Shown here: one piece after another, positions 1-7,245 of the stretch
Numbering within the stretch: position 1 is the first letter of the stretch
Layout of the letters: every line of letters begins with the position of its first letter
Assembly: GCA_031292335.1 (NCBI GenBank)
Contig: JARLHH010000380.1
Coordinates: 1 to 13,242, forward strand
Length of the DNA stretch: 13,242 bases
DNA from: Candidatus Limnocylindrales bacterium
GTDB lineage: Bacteria > Chloroflexota > Limnocylindria > Limnocylindrales > CSP1-4
Direction of reading: 5' to 3'
The notes under the pieces: model-generated
What the model was told of the DNA's origin: nothing
Database searches by the model: none
Seen by the model: the letters and a program-made list of their open reading frames with translations, nothing else
Position numbers and translations under genes: made by a program

Positions 1-1181
1 CCCAGACGGAGGCGGCCCGGGCGGTCACCGAGGCGGCGGTGGCCGTCCTGCAGGCGCGTGGCGAGCCGGCCGAGCGCGACCGCCTCCTGGGGCCCGTCGT
101 CGTCGCGCTGGACCGGTGCGGCCAGCTCCACCGTTTCGCGACGGCGTCGGCCGAGCCGGGGCTGGTTCCGGAGGAGGCGTCCACGGCCACCGGTGCGACC
201 GTCCCGCCGGACGAGCCGGGCGCCGCGGCCCGCGCCGCGACCCCGGAAACGGGCGTCCGCGCCGCGACCCCGGGTACGGCCGCGACCCCGGGCGCCGTCG
301 CGACTCGCGCCCTGATGGAGCTGGTCGACGGCGAGCTGCTGCGCCCGGACCACCGCCGGCTCGCGGCGTCCGACGAGGGTCGCCTCTGGCTGGCGGACCC
401 GCACGACGAGGCCGCCGCGGCCGCGCCGCTGGCGGACCGCCTGGAGTGGGCCGTCTTCAGCCTGCTCGGCACGGAGGCCGCCGCGTCCGAGGCCGCGCTC
501 CGCGAGGGGATCGGGGCGATGTTCGCCGGCTCCGACACGCCGGACCCGTGGCTGATGGACGCCTGCCTGAAGAGCTATGCCGAACCGGGGATCGGCAGGC
601 CGCGGCTCGCCGCGGTCGACCACCTCCAGCACCGGGCGGAGGAGCACACGGCGACGATCGCCCTGCTGGCCGACATCGGCCACGCGCTGGGGCTGCATGT
701 CGCCATCGCGCCGCGCGAGCAGGGACGCCGCGCGGCCGGCCGGCTGCTCGCGGCCCGCCTGGCCGCCGACGAGCGTGGCCCCGGCCTGTCCTTCCTCGGA
801 CGGGCCGGCGCCGATGCCGTGGAGCTGGTCGATTGCCTCTGGTACGCGCGACCGCGCTTCGCGTTCCTGTTCGAGGTGGAGTGGACCGCGATGCTGGGCG
901 AACCGGTCCTCCAGCGCGGCCGGCGAATCGCGCCGGATGACCGGATCGTGCGCTTCCTGGTGACGGTTCCCGAGCGCTCGGAGCTCCTTCGCGCGAAGCT
1001 GCGCCACTCGCCGGTCCTGCGTCGCGCGATGGACGAGGGGAACTGGCACATCCTCCGGGCGGACGCGCTGCGCCGGTTCGCCGCCCTGCCGGCCCCGTCC
1101 CTCGAGGATCTCCAGCCGTACCTGGGACTGGATCCCGCCGCCGACAGCCCGGGCGACCAGCTCCCGCTGTTCGAGGGCTGA
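1..1181 (+). CDS. Hypothetical protein with C-terminal PD-(D/E)XK-like motif (5' truncated)
   Basis: The reading frame is open from the first complete codon at base 3, so the gene begins before the window; an internal GTG at 39 is possible but the residues ahead of it look coding too. No family is assigned with certainty. Numbering from the GTG at 39, residues 60-90 are an Ala/Thr/Pro-rich linker, followed by a helical stretch and a C-terminal alpha/beta part. That part contains a conserved-looking VD (Asp265) then FEVEWT (Glu279, Glu281), followed by a predicted strand ending in TVPER. This order resembles PD-(D/E)XK nuclease-like cores in which E-x-E replaces D/E-x-K. Such domains occur as tails of restriction or DNA-methylase-associated proteins, so a DNA modification or restriction context is my guess, not a demonstrated role. 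The gene ends 107 bp before the next start, with no obvious terminator in between. Confidence 0.75.
   Translation, partial: QTEAARAVTEAAVAVLQARGEPAERDRLLGPVVVALDRCGQLHRFATASAEPGLVPEEASTATGATVPPDEPGAAARAATPETGVRAATPGTAATPGAVATRALMELVDGELLRPDHRRLAASDEGRLWLADPHDEAAAAAPLADRLEWAVFSLLGTEAAASEAALREGIGAMFAGSDTPDPWLMDACLKSYAEPGIGRPRLAAVDHLQHRAEEHTATIALLADIGHALGLHVAIAPREQGRRAAGRLLAARLAADERGPGLSFLGRAGADAVELVDCLWYARPRFAFLFEVEWTAMLGEPVLQRGRRIAPDDRIVRFLVTVPERSELLRAKLRHSPVLRRAMDEGNWHILRADALRRFAALPAPSLEDLQPYLGLDPAADSPGDQLPLFEG
234..291 (+). repeat. Three in-frame copies of a 13-bp repeat
   Basis: GCCGCGACCCCGG occurs at 234-246, 261-273 and 279-291. The offsets (27 and 18 bp) are multiples of three, so each copy encodes the same Ala-Ala-Thr-Pro unit in the linker of the first gene. 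It is probably a slippage-expanded flexible linker. Confidence 0.7.
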
Positions 1182-1273
1182 CGATCGATGGCAGCCCGTC
1201 TTCCGCGCCGAGGATGCCCGGAGGACCGGTTCGACGCGCCGCCGCCGACCCGCCGGCACCCACCGGGACGGCG

Positions 1274-1279
1274 TACCCT
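1274..1279 (+). promoter_or_regulatory. Candidate -10 element (TACCCT) of DUF885-1
   Basis: TACCCT fits the T-A-N-N-N-T pattern and lies 9 nt before the ATG at 1289, where no Shine-Dalgarno sequence is present. Transcription would start at or a few bases before the start codon, giving a leaderless or near-leaderless mRNA. No convincing -35 hexamer is seen. Confidence 0.4.
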
Positions 1280-1288
1280 ATCGCCTGC

Positions 1289-2938
1289 ATGACCGCATCG
1301 ACCGACCTGGCCGCCCTTGCGGAGCGCACCTGGGAGCGCACGCTCGAGCTCAACCCCACGCTCGCCACGATCTACGGCGACGAGCGCTTCGACGACCGCC
1401 TGGACGATCCAGGCCCGGTCGGACGCGCGGCGCGACGGGCCCTGGCCGACCAGACCTTCGCCGCCGCCGCCGCCATCCCAGCAGCCTCGCTCGACGAGGA
1501 AGAGCGGATCACGCGCGAGCTCCTCCGGCTTGCTGCTGCCACGGACATCGCGGACGACGAGACGAGGATGGACCTGGTCGGGGCCGTCCAGCAGCAGGGT
1601 CACCAGTCGCTGCTGCCCGAGCTCGTCCAGTTCCAGAAGGCCGACACGCCGGAGCGCCTGGAGCGGCTGCTCGCGCGGCTCGCCGCGTACCCGGCCGTCG
1701 CGGACTCGGTGATCGGCCTCCTGGACGAGGGACGGGCGGCCGGCCTGACGGCGGCCCGCGTCGTCGCGGAGCGGACCGTGGGGCAGCTCGAACGGCTCCT
1801 CGCCGGCTCGGCCGCGGAGTCGCCGATCGTGACGCTCCCGGCGGTCGCCCGGGAGGCCGACCGGGGCCGGATCCTCGACGCGGTGGAGCGGTATGTCCGG
1901 CCGGCCGACGCGGGCTACCTGGAGGCGCTGCGGGCCTACCTGCCATTCACCCGCGAGGTGCCCGGGCTCTGTTCCACCCCGGGAGGGGAGGAGCGCTACG
2001 CGGCCCGGATCCGGGCCTACACCAGCCTGGACGTCGGTCCGGAGGAGCTCCATCGCATCGGGATCGACGAGCTGGAGTCGATCGAGGCCGACCGCCGCGT
2101 GATCGCCCGGGCTGCCGGCCACGGCGACGACACGGCTGCCTACCGGGCGGCGCTGAATGCCGACACGGCCGAGATCCCACCCACGCCCACCGCGCTTGTC
2201 CAGCGCTGCTCGGACGACATCCTGCGCGCGCTCGACGCCGCGCCTGCCTTCTTTTCGCGGATCCCGCAGGCGGGCTGCGACGTCCGGGCCGTCGACCCGC
2301 TGCTCGAGCGGGACGCGGCCGGCGCGTACTACTACCCGCCCACGACCGACGGCTCGCGCAACGGCATCTACTTCGTGAACACGTTCGACCTGCCCAGCCG
2401 GACGTACTGGACCACCGCGTCGACGACCTACCACGAGGCCGTGCCGGGCCACCATTTCCAGCTTGCGCTCGAGATGGAGCTGCAGGGCCTGCCCCCGTTC
2501 CGCACGCTCGGCTTCTGGCCCCAGGGGACCGCCTACGTGGAGGGCTGGGCGCTCTATGCCGAGCTGGTGGCCGATGAGGCCGGCCTCTTCCGGAGCGAGG
2601 CCGAACGCTTCGGGATGCTCGACGGCCAGGCGCTCCGGGCCGCCCGCCTCGTGGTGGACACCGGGCTCCACGCGTTCGGCTGGAGCCGCCAGAAGTCGTT
2701 CGACACGCTGGTCGCGGCCGGCGTCCACCCGACCGACGCCTCGAGCGAGACGGATCGCTACATCGCCTGGCCGGGCCAGGCGCTCGCCTACCTGACCGGA
2801 CGGCGCGAGATCCAGCGGCTCCGCCGGGAGCGGGAGCGGCGGGAAGGCGCCGCCTTCGACATCCGGCGCTTCCACGACGACGTGCTCCGGCACGGCAAGC
2901 TCCCCCTGACCATCCTCGCCGACGTCGTCCTCGCCTGA
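1289..2938 (+). CDS. DUF885 family putative metallopeptidase (copy 1)
   Basis: A 549-residue protein of the DUF885 family, whose members carry a zinc-peptidase-like HExxxGHH motif; the substrate is not known. The motif HEAVPGHHFQ starts at His382 (His382, Glu383, His388, His389), and 36 residues on, Glu418 in YVEGWALYAE is a plausible third metal ligand as in gluzincin peptidases. The C-terminal family signature DRYIAWPGQALAY is present. There is no signal peptide or membrane segment, so it is probably cytoplasmic. I chose the ATG at 1289 because the protein then begins at the same point as its downstream paralogue; the frame extends upstream to 1214 but that part looks non-coding. There is no Shine-Dalgarno site and a TACCCT lies just ahead, suggesting a leaderless message. 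It is followed 35 bp later by a second DUF885 gene, probably in one operon. Confidence 0.9.
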   Translation: MTASTDLAALAERTWERTLELNPTLATIYGDERFDDRLDDPGPVGRAARRALADQTFAAAAAIPAASLDEEERITRELLRLAAATDIADDETRMDLVGAVQQQGHQSLLPELVQFQKADTPERLERLLARLAAYPAVADSVIGLLDEGRAAGLTAARVVAERTVGQLERLLAGSAAESPIVTLPAVAREADRGRILDAVERYVRPADAGYLEALRAYLPFTREVPGLCSTPGGEERYAARIRAYTSLDVGPEELHRIGIDELESIEADRRVIARAAGHGDDTAAYRAALNADTAEIPPTPTALVQRCSDDILRALDAAPAFFSRIPQAGCDVRAVDPLLERDAAGAYYYPPTTDGSRNGIYFVNTFDLPSRTYWTTASTTYHEAVPGHHFQLALEMELQGLPPFRTLGFWPQGTAYVEGWALYAELVADEAGLFRSEAERFGMLDGQALRAARLVVDTGLHAFGWSRQKSFDTLVAAGVHPTDASSETDRYIAWPGQALAYLTGRREIQRLRRERERREGAAFDIRRFHDDVLRHGKLPLTILADVVLA

Positions 2939-2973
2939 CCGCCCGGGCACCGCTCACAGGGAGATCGATCCGC

Positions 2974-4659
2974 ATGTCCACGCCCGACACCGCCGTAAAC
3001 GCCATCGCCGACCGCTTCTGGGAGGGGCTGCTCCGCGAGTCGCCGACCACGGCGACCGTCTACGGCGACGAGCGCTACTCGGACCTGCTGGACGATCCGG
3101 GCCCGGCCGGGCGCGCCGCAGCCCGGGAGCTGCGCGAGCGCACCCTCACGGAGATCGAAGCGATTCCCGCCGACGGGCTGCCCGTCGAGGAGCGCATCAC
3201 GCGCGACATGATCGACGTGGTCTGCCGCCTCGGGCTCGAGCAGGCCGACGCCCGGATGGACCTGCTGGCCGCGGTGGACCAGATGGGTGGACCCCAGACC
3301 CTCCTACCGCAGATGGTCCAGTTCCAGCCTGCGGACACCCCGGAACGGCTCGACCGGCTGGTCGCCCGGCTGGAGGCGTACGGGCCGTTCATGGATGCCT
3401 ACGTCGGCCTGCTGGAGGAAGGGCGGGCCACGGGGATGACCGCGACCCGCATCGCGGTCGATCGCACGGTCGCCCAGACCGAGCGCCTGCTCGCGATCCC
3501 GGCGGCCGAGTCGCCGATCGTGGCGTCCGCCCAGCTGGCCGACGGCGACGCGGGCGGCCGCGAGCGACTCGCCGCGGCCGTGGAGGCGCACGTCAGGCCG
3601 GCCCTCGCGCGGTACCTGGAGGCGCTCCGGGGCGACTACCTCGCCGCGGCCCGCGAGAACCCCGGCCTGTGGTCCGCCCCGAACGGCGACGCGCTGTACC
3701 GGCTCGCGATCCGGACATGGACCACGCTCGATCTCGACCCGGTCGAGCTCCACCAGGTGGGCCTGGACGAGCTCGCGGAGATCAACGCCGAACGCCGGAC
3801 GATTGCCCGCGGCGCCGGCTTCGGCGACGACTTCGACGCGTACCGCCGGCACATCCAGGCCGACCCGGCGAACGTCGCCCCGAGCGCCGATGCGCTGGTG
3901 GCGCGGGCGCGCGAGGACATCGGGCGGGCGCTGGCGGCGGCGCCGTCGTGGTTCGGCCACCTCCCCGTGTCGGCCTGCGACATCCGGCCGGTCGATGCCT
4001 TCATGGAGAAGGACGCCCCGTTTGCGTTCTATTTCCCGCCGGCGGTCGACGGCTCGCGACCGGGGATCTACTACGTGAACACGTACGACCTGTCCCACCG
4101 CTACTTCTCGTCGCTTGGCACGACCACCTATCACGAGGCCGTGCCGGGGCACCATTTCCAGATCGCGCTGGAGATGGAGCACCCGGACCTGCCCGCCTTC
4201 CGGCGGCTCGGGTCACGGCTGGTCGGCGGCGCCTACGCCGAGGGCTGGGGGCTCTACTCGGAGCGGCTGGCCGGCGAGATGGGGCTCTTCCGCAACGAAG
4301 CGGAGCGCTTCGGGATGCTGACCGCCCAGGCCTGGCGCGCCGGCCGGCTGATCGTGGACACCGGGATCCACGCGCTGCGCAGGGACCGCGACTGGGGCGT
4401 CCGCGTGCTGCTCGAGGCCGGCCTGACCGAGACGGACGCCTCCATCGAGACCGACCGGTACATCACCTGGCCCGGCCAGGCGCTGACGTACAAGGTCGGC
4501 CAGCGCGAGATCGAGCGGCTCCGCCGCGAGCTCACGGCCCGCGACGGGGCCGCGTTCGACGTTCGGGCCTTCCACGACGCGGTGCTGGGCCACGGCTCGC
4601 TGCCGCTCGCCACGCTCGCCCGGGAGCTGCCGACCTGGCTGGCCGTCCCGGCGAGGTAG
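2974..4659 (+). CDS. DUF885 family putative metallopeptidase (copy 2)
   Basis: A 561-residue DUF885 protein, paralogous to the preceding gene; by eye roughly half the residues agree along the whole length. The putative zinc motif HEAVPGHHFQ starts at His387 (His387, Glu388, His393, His394), and Glu423 in YAEGWGLYSE stands at the same 36-residue spacing as in copy 1. DRYITWPGQALTYK is the C-terminal family signature. No signal peptide is visible. The start is the ATG at 2974, preceded by AGGGAG at 2958-2963 with 10 nt spacing. The 35-bp gap to copy 1 and the presence of a Shine-Dalgarno site, which copy 1 lacks, fit an internal operon gene. The 3' end converges with the ABC permease gene only 21 bp away. 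Peptidase activity is inferred from the motif alone. Confidence 0.92.
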   Translation: MSTPDTAVNAIADRFWEGLLRESPTTATVYGDERYSDLLDDPGPAGRAAARELRERTLTEIEAIPADGLPVEERITRDMIDVVCRLGLEQADARMDLLAAVDQMGGPQTLLPQMVQFQPADTPERLDRLVARLEAYGPFMDAYVGLLEEGRATGMTATRIAVDRTVAQTERLLAIPAAESPIVASAQLADGDAGGRERLAAAVEAHVRPALARYLEALRGDYLAAARENPGLWSAPNGDALYRLAIRTWTTLDLDPVELHQVGLDELAEINAERRTIARGAGFGDDFDAYRRHIQADPANVAPSADALVARAREDIGRALAAAPSWFGHLPVSACDIRPVDAFMEKDAPFAFYFPPAVDGSRPGIYYVNTYDLSHRYFSSLGTTTYHEAVPGHHFQIALEMEHPDLPAFRRLGSRLVGGAYAEGWGLYSERLAGEMGLFRNEAERFGMLTAQAWRAGRLIVDTGIHALRRDRDWGVRVLLEAGLTETDASIETDRYITWPGQALTYKVGQREIERLRRELTARDGAAFDVRAFHDAVLGHGSLPLATLARELPTWLAVPAR

Positions 4660-4680
4660 GGCGCCCGGGCCTCCGGCCGC

Positions 4681-5415
4681 TCAGCCGCGCCGCTCCATGA
4701 CCCGCCAGGCCACGCCGAAGCTTCCCAGCGCCCACGCGCCCAGCAGCAGGAACGCCCCGGCGGGGAGCGGGAAGGACGCCGGCGCGAGCGTTCCCCGCAG
4801 GACCTCGCCCATCGCCTGCACCGGGAGCACGGCGTGGATCCCGGTCAGCCAGCCCGGCAGGCGGTCGGGCGGGAAGTTGAGCGGGCTGAACATCAGGACG
4901 AACACCACGAGCACCTGGCTCATCATGTTCGCGGCCATCGGGGGGAGGACCGACGCGATCGCGTAGCCGATGCTGGCCGCCGTCAGGGAGGTCAGGCCGA
5001 GCGCCGGGATGATCAGCGGGCTCACCTGGAGGTCCAGCGAGAAGCGCCAGGTTCCCAGGAGGATGGCGAACGCGACGCCGGGCAGCACGATCACGAGCCA
5101 GACCGTCAGGTCCGCGAGCAGGTGCAGGATCCGCGGCACCGGCAGCGAGCGCATGTACTCGTACGAGCCTTCCGTTCGTGCCTGGGCCACCATCTGGGGC
5201 GTCGCGACGAGGCCCATCGTGATGAGCGTGATCGCCGGCGCGCCGGTGGCGAGGAAGAGGACCGTGCGCGGGTCGAGCTCGGGGAAGAGCAGGGGATAGC
5301 CGACCACGATCCCGAAGGCGAAGAGCGCCTGGACGACGATGGCGAGGGGCAGGAACCCCTTCATGCGCAGGGCGTTCCAGCGGATGAGCAGCAGGTAGCT
5401 AGGCAGCGCGGACAC
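4681..5415 (-). CDS. ABC-2 type transporter permease
   Basis: A 244-residue integral membrane protein, the permease half of an ABC-2 (DrrB-like) exporter. Six hydrophobic segments lie at about residues 21-43, 50-72, 103-122, 134-158, 163-181 and 217-237. Between segments 2 and 3 is the motif ARTEGSYEYMRSLPVPR, typical of the cytoplasmic coupling region of ABC-2 permeases. The frame runs further upstream to 5640, but that extension is Arg/Ser-rich antisense-like sequence inside the ATPase gene. The GTG at 5415 has an excellent GGAGGA Shine-Dalgarno site (complement of 5421-5426) 5 nt upstream and starts the protein right at the first amphipathic helix. It overlaps the ATPase 3' end by 17 bp, implying translational coupling and one complex. 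The exported substrate cannot be told from sequence; a drug, lipid or antibiotic-like compound is usual for DrrAB-type pumps. Confidence 0.9.
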   Translation of the reverse strand: MSALPSYLLLIRWNALRMKGFLPLAIVVQALFAFGIVVGYPLLFPELDPRTVLFLATGAPAITLITMGLVATPQMVAQARTEGSYEYMRSLPVPRILHLLADLTVWLVIVLPGVAFAILLGTWRFSLDLQVSPLIIPALGLTSLTAASIGYAIASVLPPMAANMMSQVLVVFVLMFSPLNFPPDRLPGWLTGIHAVLPVQAMGEVLRGTLAPASFPLPAGAFLLLGAWALGSFGVAWRVMERRG

Positions 5416-6391
5416 GGGCGTCCTCCAGGCCGGTGGCAGGATCCGACGCCGGGGCGTCGTTCCCATTGCTGAGCGCATCGGGGCGCCCGACGAGCTCGAC
5501 ATAGACATCCTCGAGCGTGGCGGGCCCGAGGCGGTACTCCTCGAACGTCCCGTCCAGCTTGGCGGCCTCGGCCCAGCCGACCGCCGCCGCGGCCGCGCTT
5601 GCCGCCACCGTCGCGAGGTGGCGCTGGCCCGAGCCGACATCGCGAAGCACGAACGGCGGGAGCTCCGGCAGCGCCGCGCCGGGCTCCAGGACCAGCTCCA
5701 GCCGGAGGTCGTCGGCGACGCGCTCCTTGAGCTGGGCCGGCGTCCCGGTGGCGATGACGCGGCCGTGGTCGAGGATCGCCAGCCGGTCCACGGCGCGCTC
5801 CGCCTCGACGACGTTGTGCGTCACCAGGAGCACGGCTGCGCCCTCGTCGCCGAGCGCGCGAACCTGGGTCCACAGGAGGCGCCGGCGAACCGGGTCGACG
5901 TCGTTGGTGGGCTCGTCCAGGATGATGAGCCGCCCTGGAGCCACGGCCGCCATCGCGAACCCGACCAGCCGCCGCACGCCGCCCGAGAGTCGGGCACCGT
6001 CCGTGCGCGCCCACTCACCGATGTCGAGCGCCTCGAAGAGGCCATCGCGCCGGCGGCGGACGTCGTCGGCCCGGCCGCCACGCAGCCGTCCGATCATCTC
6101 CACGGCCTGGTTCGGGGTGAGCCCGTTGATCGGGAGGGTGGCCTGCGGCTGGATGGAGCAGGCCCGCCGCGCGAAGCCCGGATCCGCGATCACGTCCCGG
6201 CCGTCGATCGTGATCGTCCCCGCGTCCGGGCGGAGGAGCCCCACGACCTGGTTCACCATGGTCGTCTTGCCTGCCCCGTTGTGGCCGAGCAGGCCGTAGA
6301 CCTCGCCCGCCGCGACGGAAAGGGAGATCCCGTCGTTCGCCCGGGCCCCTTTCCGGTAGGCCTTGGCGAGGTCGTCGATCTCGAGAAGCAT
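5399..6391 (-). CDS. ABC transporter ATP-binding protein (DrrA-like)
   Basis: A 330-residue ABC ATPase that would power export through the adjacent ABC-2 permease. Walker A is GHNGAGKT (residues 36-43), a Q-loop glutamine is at 81 or 83, the signature is LSGGVRR (135-141), Walker B is LIILDE (155-160) and the H-switch is His192. The D-loop region reads NDVDP where many relatives have a Gly-Leu-Asp-Pro form. After residue 210 comes the regulatory C-terminal domain common to DrrA-like ATPases, ending in an Ala/Asp-rich tail that overlaps the permease start. The start ATG at 6391 has GAGGG (complement of 6399-6403) 7 nt upstream. The gene is first in a two-gene operon read away from a tetR gene, with a shared operator region between them, so it is probably repressed by that regulator. 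Confidence 0.93.
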   Translation of the reverse strand: MLLEIDDLAKAYRKGARANDGISLSVAAGEVYGLLGHNGAGKTTMVNQVVGLLRPDAGTITIDGRDVIADPGFARRACSIQPQATLPINGLTPNQAVEMIGRLRGGRADDVRRRRDGLFEALDIGEWARTDGARLSGGVRRLVGFAMAAVAPGRLIILDEPTNDVDPVRRRLLWTQVRALGDEGAAVLLVTHNVVEAERAVDRLAILDHGRVIATGTPAQLKERVADDLRLELVLEPGAALPELPPFVLRDVGSGQRHLATVAASAAAAAVGWAEAAKLDGTFEEYRLGPATLEDVYVELVGRPDALSNGNDAPASDPATGLEDARVRAA

Positions 6392-6454
6392 CGGGTCACC
6401 CTCTCGTGCTTGCCTGGCGTGGCGGGGTGCCGCCTGGCGGGGTTCAGGTGCCGA

Positions 6455-6484
6455 AAGGTATCACCATACCCAACGGTATGTCAA
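6455..6484 (-). promoter_or_regulatory. Candidate promoter of the ABC transporter operon
   Basis: On the minus strand a perfect TTGACA (complement of 6479-6484) is followed after 18 bp by TACCTT (complement of 6455-6460). The -35 lies inside palindrome B and the -10 overlaps the first half of palindrome A, so a bound repressor would block it. The predicted leader to the ATG at 6391 is about 55-60 nt and contains the GAGGG ribosome binding site. Confidence 0.55.
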
Positions 6485-6524
6485 TACCAGTTGGCATGTG
6501 CATACCCTGTGGTATCATCTGTTC
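6457..6524. promoter_or_regulatory. Operator array: alternating GGTAT/ATACC half-sites, 18-bp period
   Basis: Between the divergent tetR and ABC genes, GGTAT and its complement ATACC alternate every 9 bp: GGTAT 6457, ATACC 6466, GGTAT 6475, ATACC 6484, GGCAT 6493, ATACC 6502, GGTAT 6511. An eighth position at 6520 (TGTTC) is degenerate. This gives palindromes A (6457-6470), B (6475-6488) and C (6493-6506), each of the form GGTAT-N4-ATACC, plus a half-site D, with centres exactly 18 bp apart. The alternative reading ATACC-N4-GGTAT is equally regular, so the sequence alone does not say which palindrome is the unit. A and B cover the ABC promoter; C and D cover the tetR promoter. TetR-family dimers bind such inverted repeats, so this is very likely the operator of the adjacent regulator, possibly bound by several dimers cooperatively. 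Confidence 0.8.
6491..6518 (+). promoter_or_regulatory. Candidate tetR promoter
   Basis: TTGGCA (6491-6496), a 16-bp spacer and TATCAT (6513-6518). The -10 ends 6 nt before the ATG at 6525, so the message would be leaderless. Both hexamers fall within sites C and D of the operator array, consistent with autorepression. Confidence 0.6.
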
Positions 6525-7193
6525 ATGGAAGGTGTGCGCACGCCCATGACTCGACTCAGTCGTGACGAACGGCGGACACAGACGCGCGAGCGCCTGCTCG
6601 ACGCCGCGGTCGAAGTGTTCAACCGGCTGGGGTACGTCGGCGCCTCCCTGGAGGCGGTTGCCGAAGCGGCCGGCTACACGAAGGGCGCCGTCTACTCGAA
6701 CTTCGCGACGAAGGCGGAGCTCTTCCGGGCCGTCATGGAGCGGACCCAGGGCGGACGGGCGGCTGACTCCGAGGCCCAGCTGCGCGAGCGGTCGCTCGCC
6801 GAGTTCACCGACCTCATGGGTCGCATGATCGCCGATCAGGCGGCGAACGAGGAGTCCTTCGACCTGCTCACGATCGAGTTCTGGCTTGCGGCGATGCGCG
6901 ACCCGGACCTCCGCGCCGACCTGGCGGAGGGCTATCGCCGGATGCGCGACTCGCTCGGGCCGATCATCGAGCACGGCCTGGAGGCGGACCACGTCCTGAG
7001 CGGGTTCGACGGGTCCGAGCTGGCGACGCTGGTGAGCGCGATCGGGACCGGGATCCTGCTCCAGTACTACCTCGAACCCGGCGCGGTCGACCCGGAGCTG
7101 CTTCCCCGGGCGCTGCGGCGCCTTTTCGGGTATGGGCCGCACGCCGGCCAGTCGAACGCGGGCGAAGGCGGGGCCGTGCCCGAGACCGCCTGA
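6525..7193 (+). CDS. TetR/AcrR family transcriptional regulator
   Basis: A 222-residue regulator with a typical TetR N-terminal DNA-binding domain: residues 20-70 contain the pattern RERLLDAAVEVFNRLGY, then a helix-turn-helix (about 41-60) with GYTKGAVYSNFATKAELF. The C-terminal part (about 85-205) is all-helical and unconserved, as expected for a ligand-binding and dimer domain. No ligand can be named. The ATG at 6525 is preferred because it sits 6 nt after a TATCAT -10 element; an in-frame ATG at 6546 would also keep the whole DNA-binding domain. It is transcribed divergently from a DrrAB-like exporter, the usual arrangement for a local repressor of a pump, and palindromes fitting a TetR operator fill the space between them. 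Confidence 0.92.
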   Translation: MEGVRTPMTRLSRDERRTQTRERLLDAAVEVFNRLGYVGASLEAVAEAAGYTKGAVYSNFATKAELFRAVMERTQGGRAADSEAQLRERSLAEFTDLMGRMIADQAANEESFDLLTIEFWLAAMRDPDLRADLAEGYRRMRDSLGPIIEHGLEADHVLSGFDGSELATLVSAIGTGILLQYYLEPGAVDPELLPRALRRLFGYGPHAGQSNAGEGGAVPETA

Positions 7194-7210
7194 CCGGTTC
7201 AACGTCCGGA

Positions 7211-7239
7211 TTGACGTGTCGGTGCGGGTGTCCGATCAT
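7211..7239 (+). promoter_or_regulatory. Promoter of the toxin-antitoxin pair
   Basis: TTGACG (7211-7216), a 17-bp spacer and GATCAT (7234-7239). The -10 ends 6 nt before the ATG at 7246, predicting a transcript that starts at the start codon. The spacing is optimal and it lies entirely in the 52-bp gap after tetR. Confidence 0.65.
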
Positions 7240-7245
7240 CGAGGT

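Noticed and set aside
1182..1288. A terminator or small RNA between gene 1 and DUF885-1
   Set aside because: Only scattered short GC complementarity is present, with no stable stem followed by a U-tract.
575..2950. A 791-codon minus-strand open frame opposite gene 1 and DUF885-1
   Set aside because: It is rich in Arg, Gly and Val with no recognisable domain, and lies antisense to a clear DUF885 gene. Long antisense frames are expected at this GC content.
4834..5472. A plus-strand 212-codon frame very rich in His, Glu, Arg and Asp
   Set aside because: It is the complement of the ABC permease reading frame; the charged composition is the mirror of hydrophobic codons.
6412..6439. Direct repeat GCCTGGCG (6412-6419 and 6432-6439) in the ABC leader
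   Set aside because: It is short and GC-rich, and makes no clear hairpin or known riboswitch; probably chance.
5618..6565. A plus-strand 315-codon frame across the ABC ATPase and the control region
   Set aside because: It is antisense to a canonical ATPase and crosses the operator array; no domain is visible.
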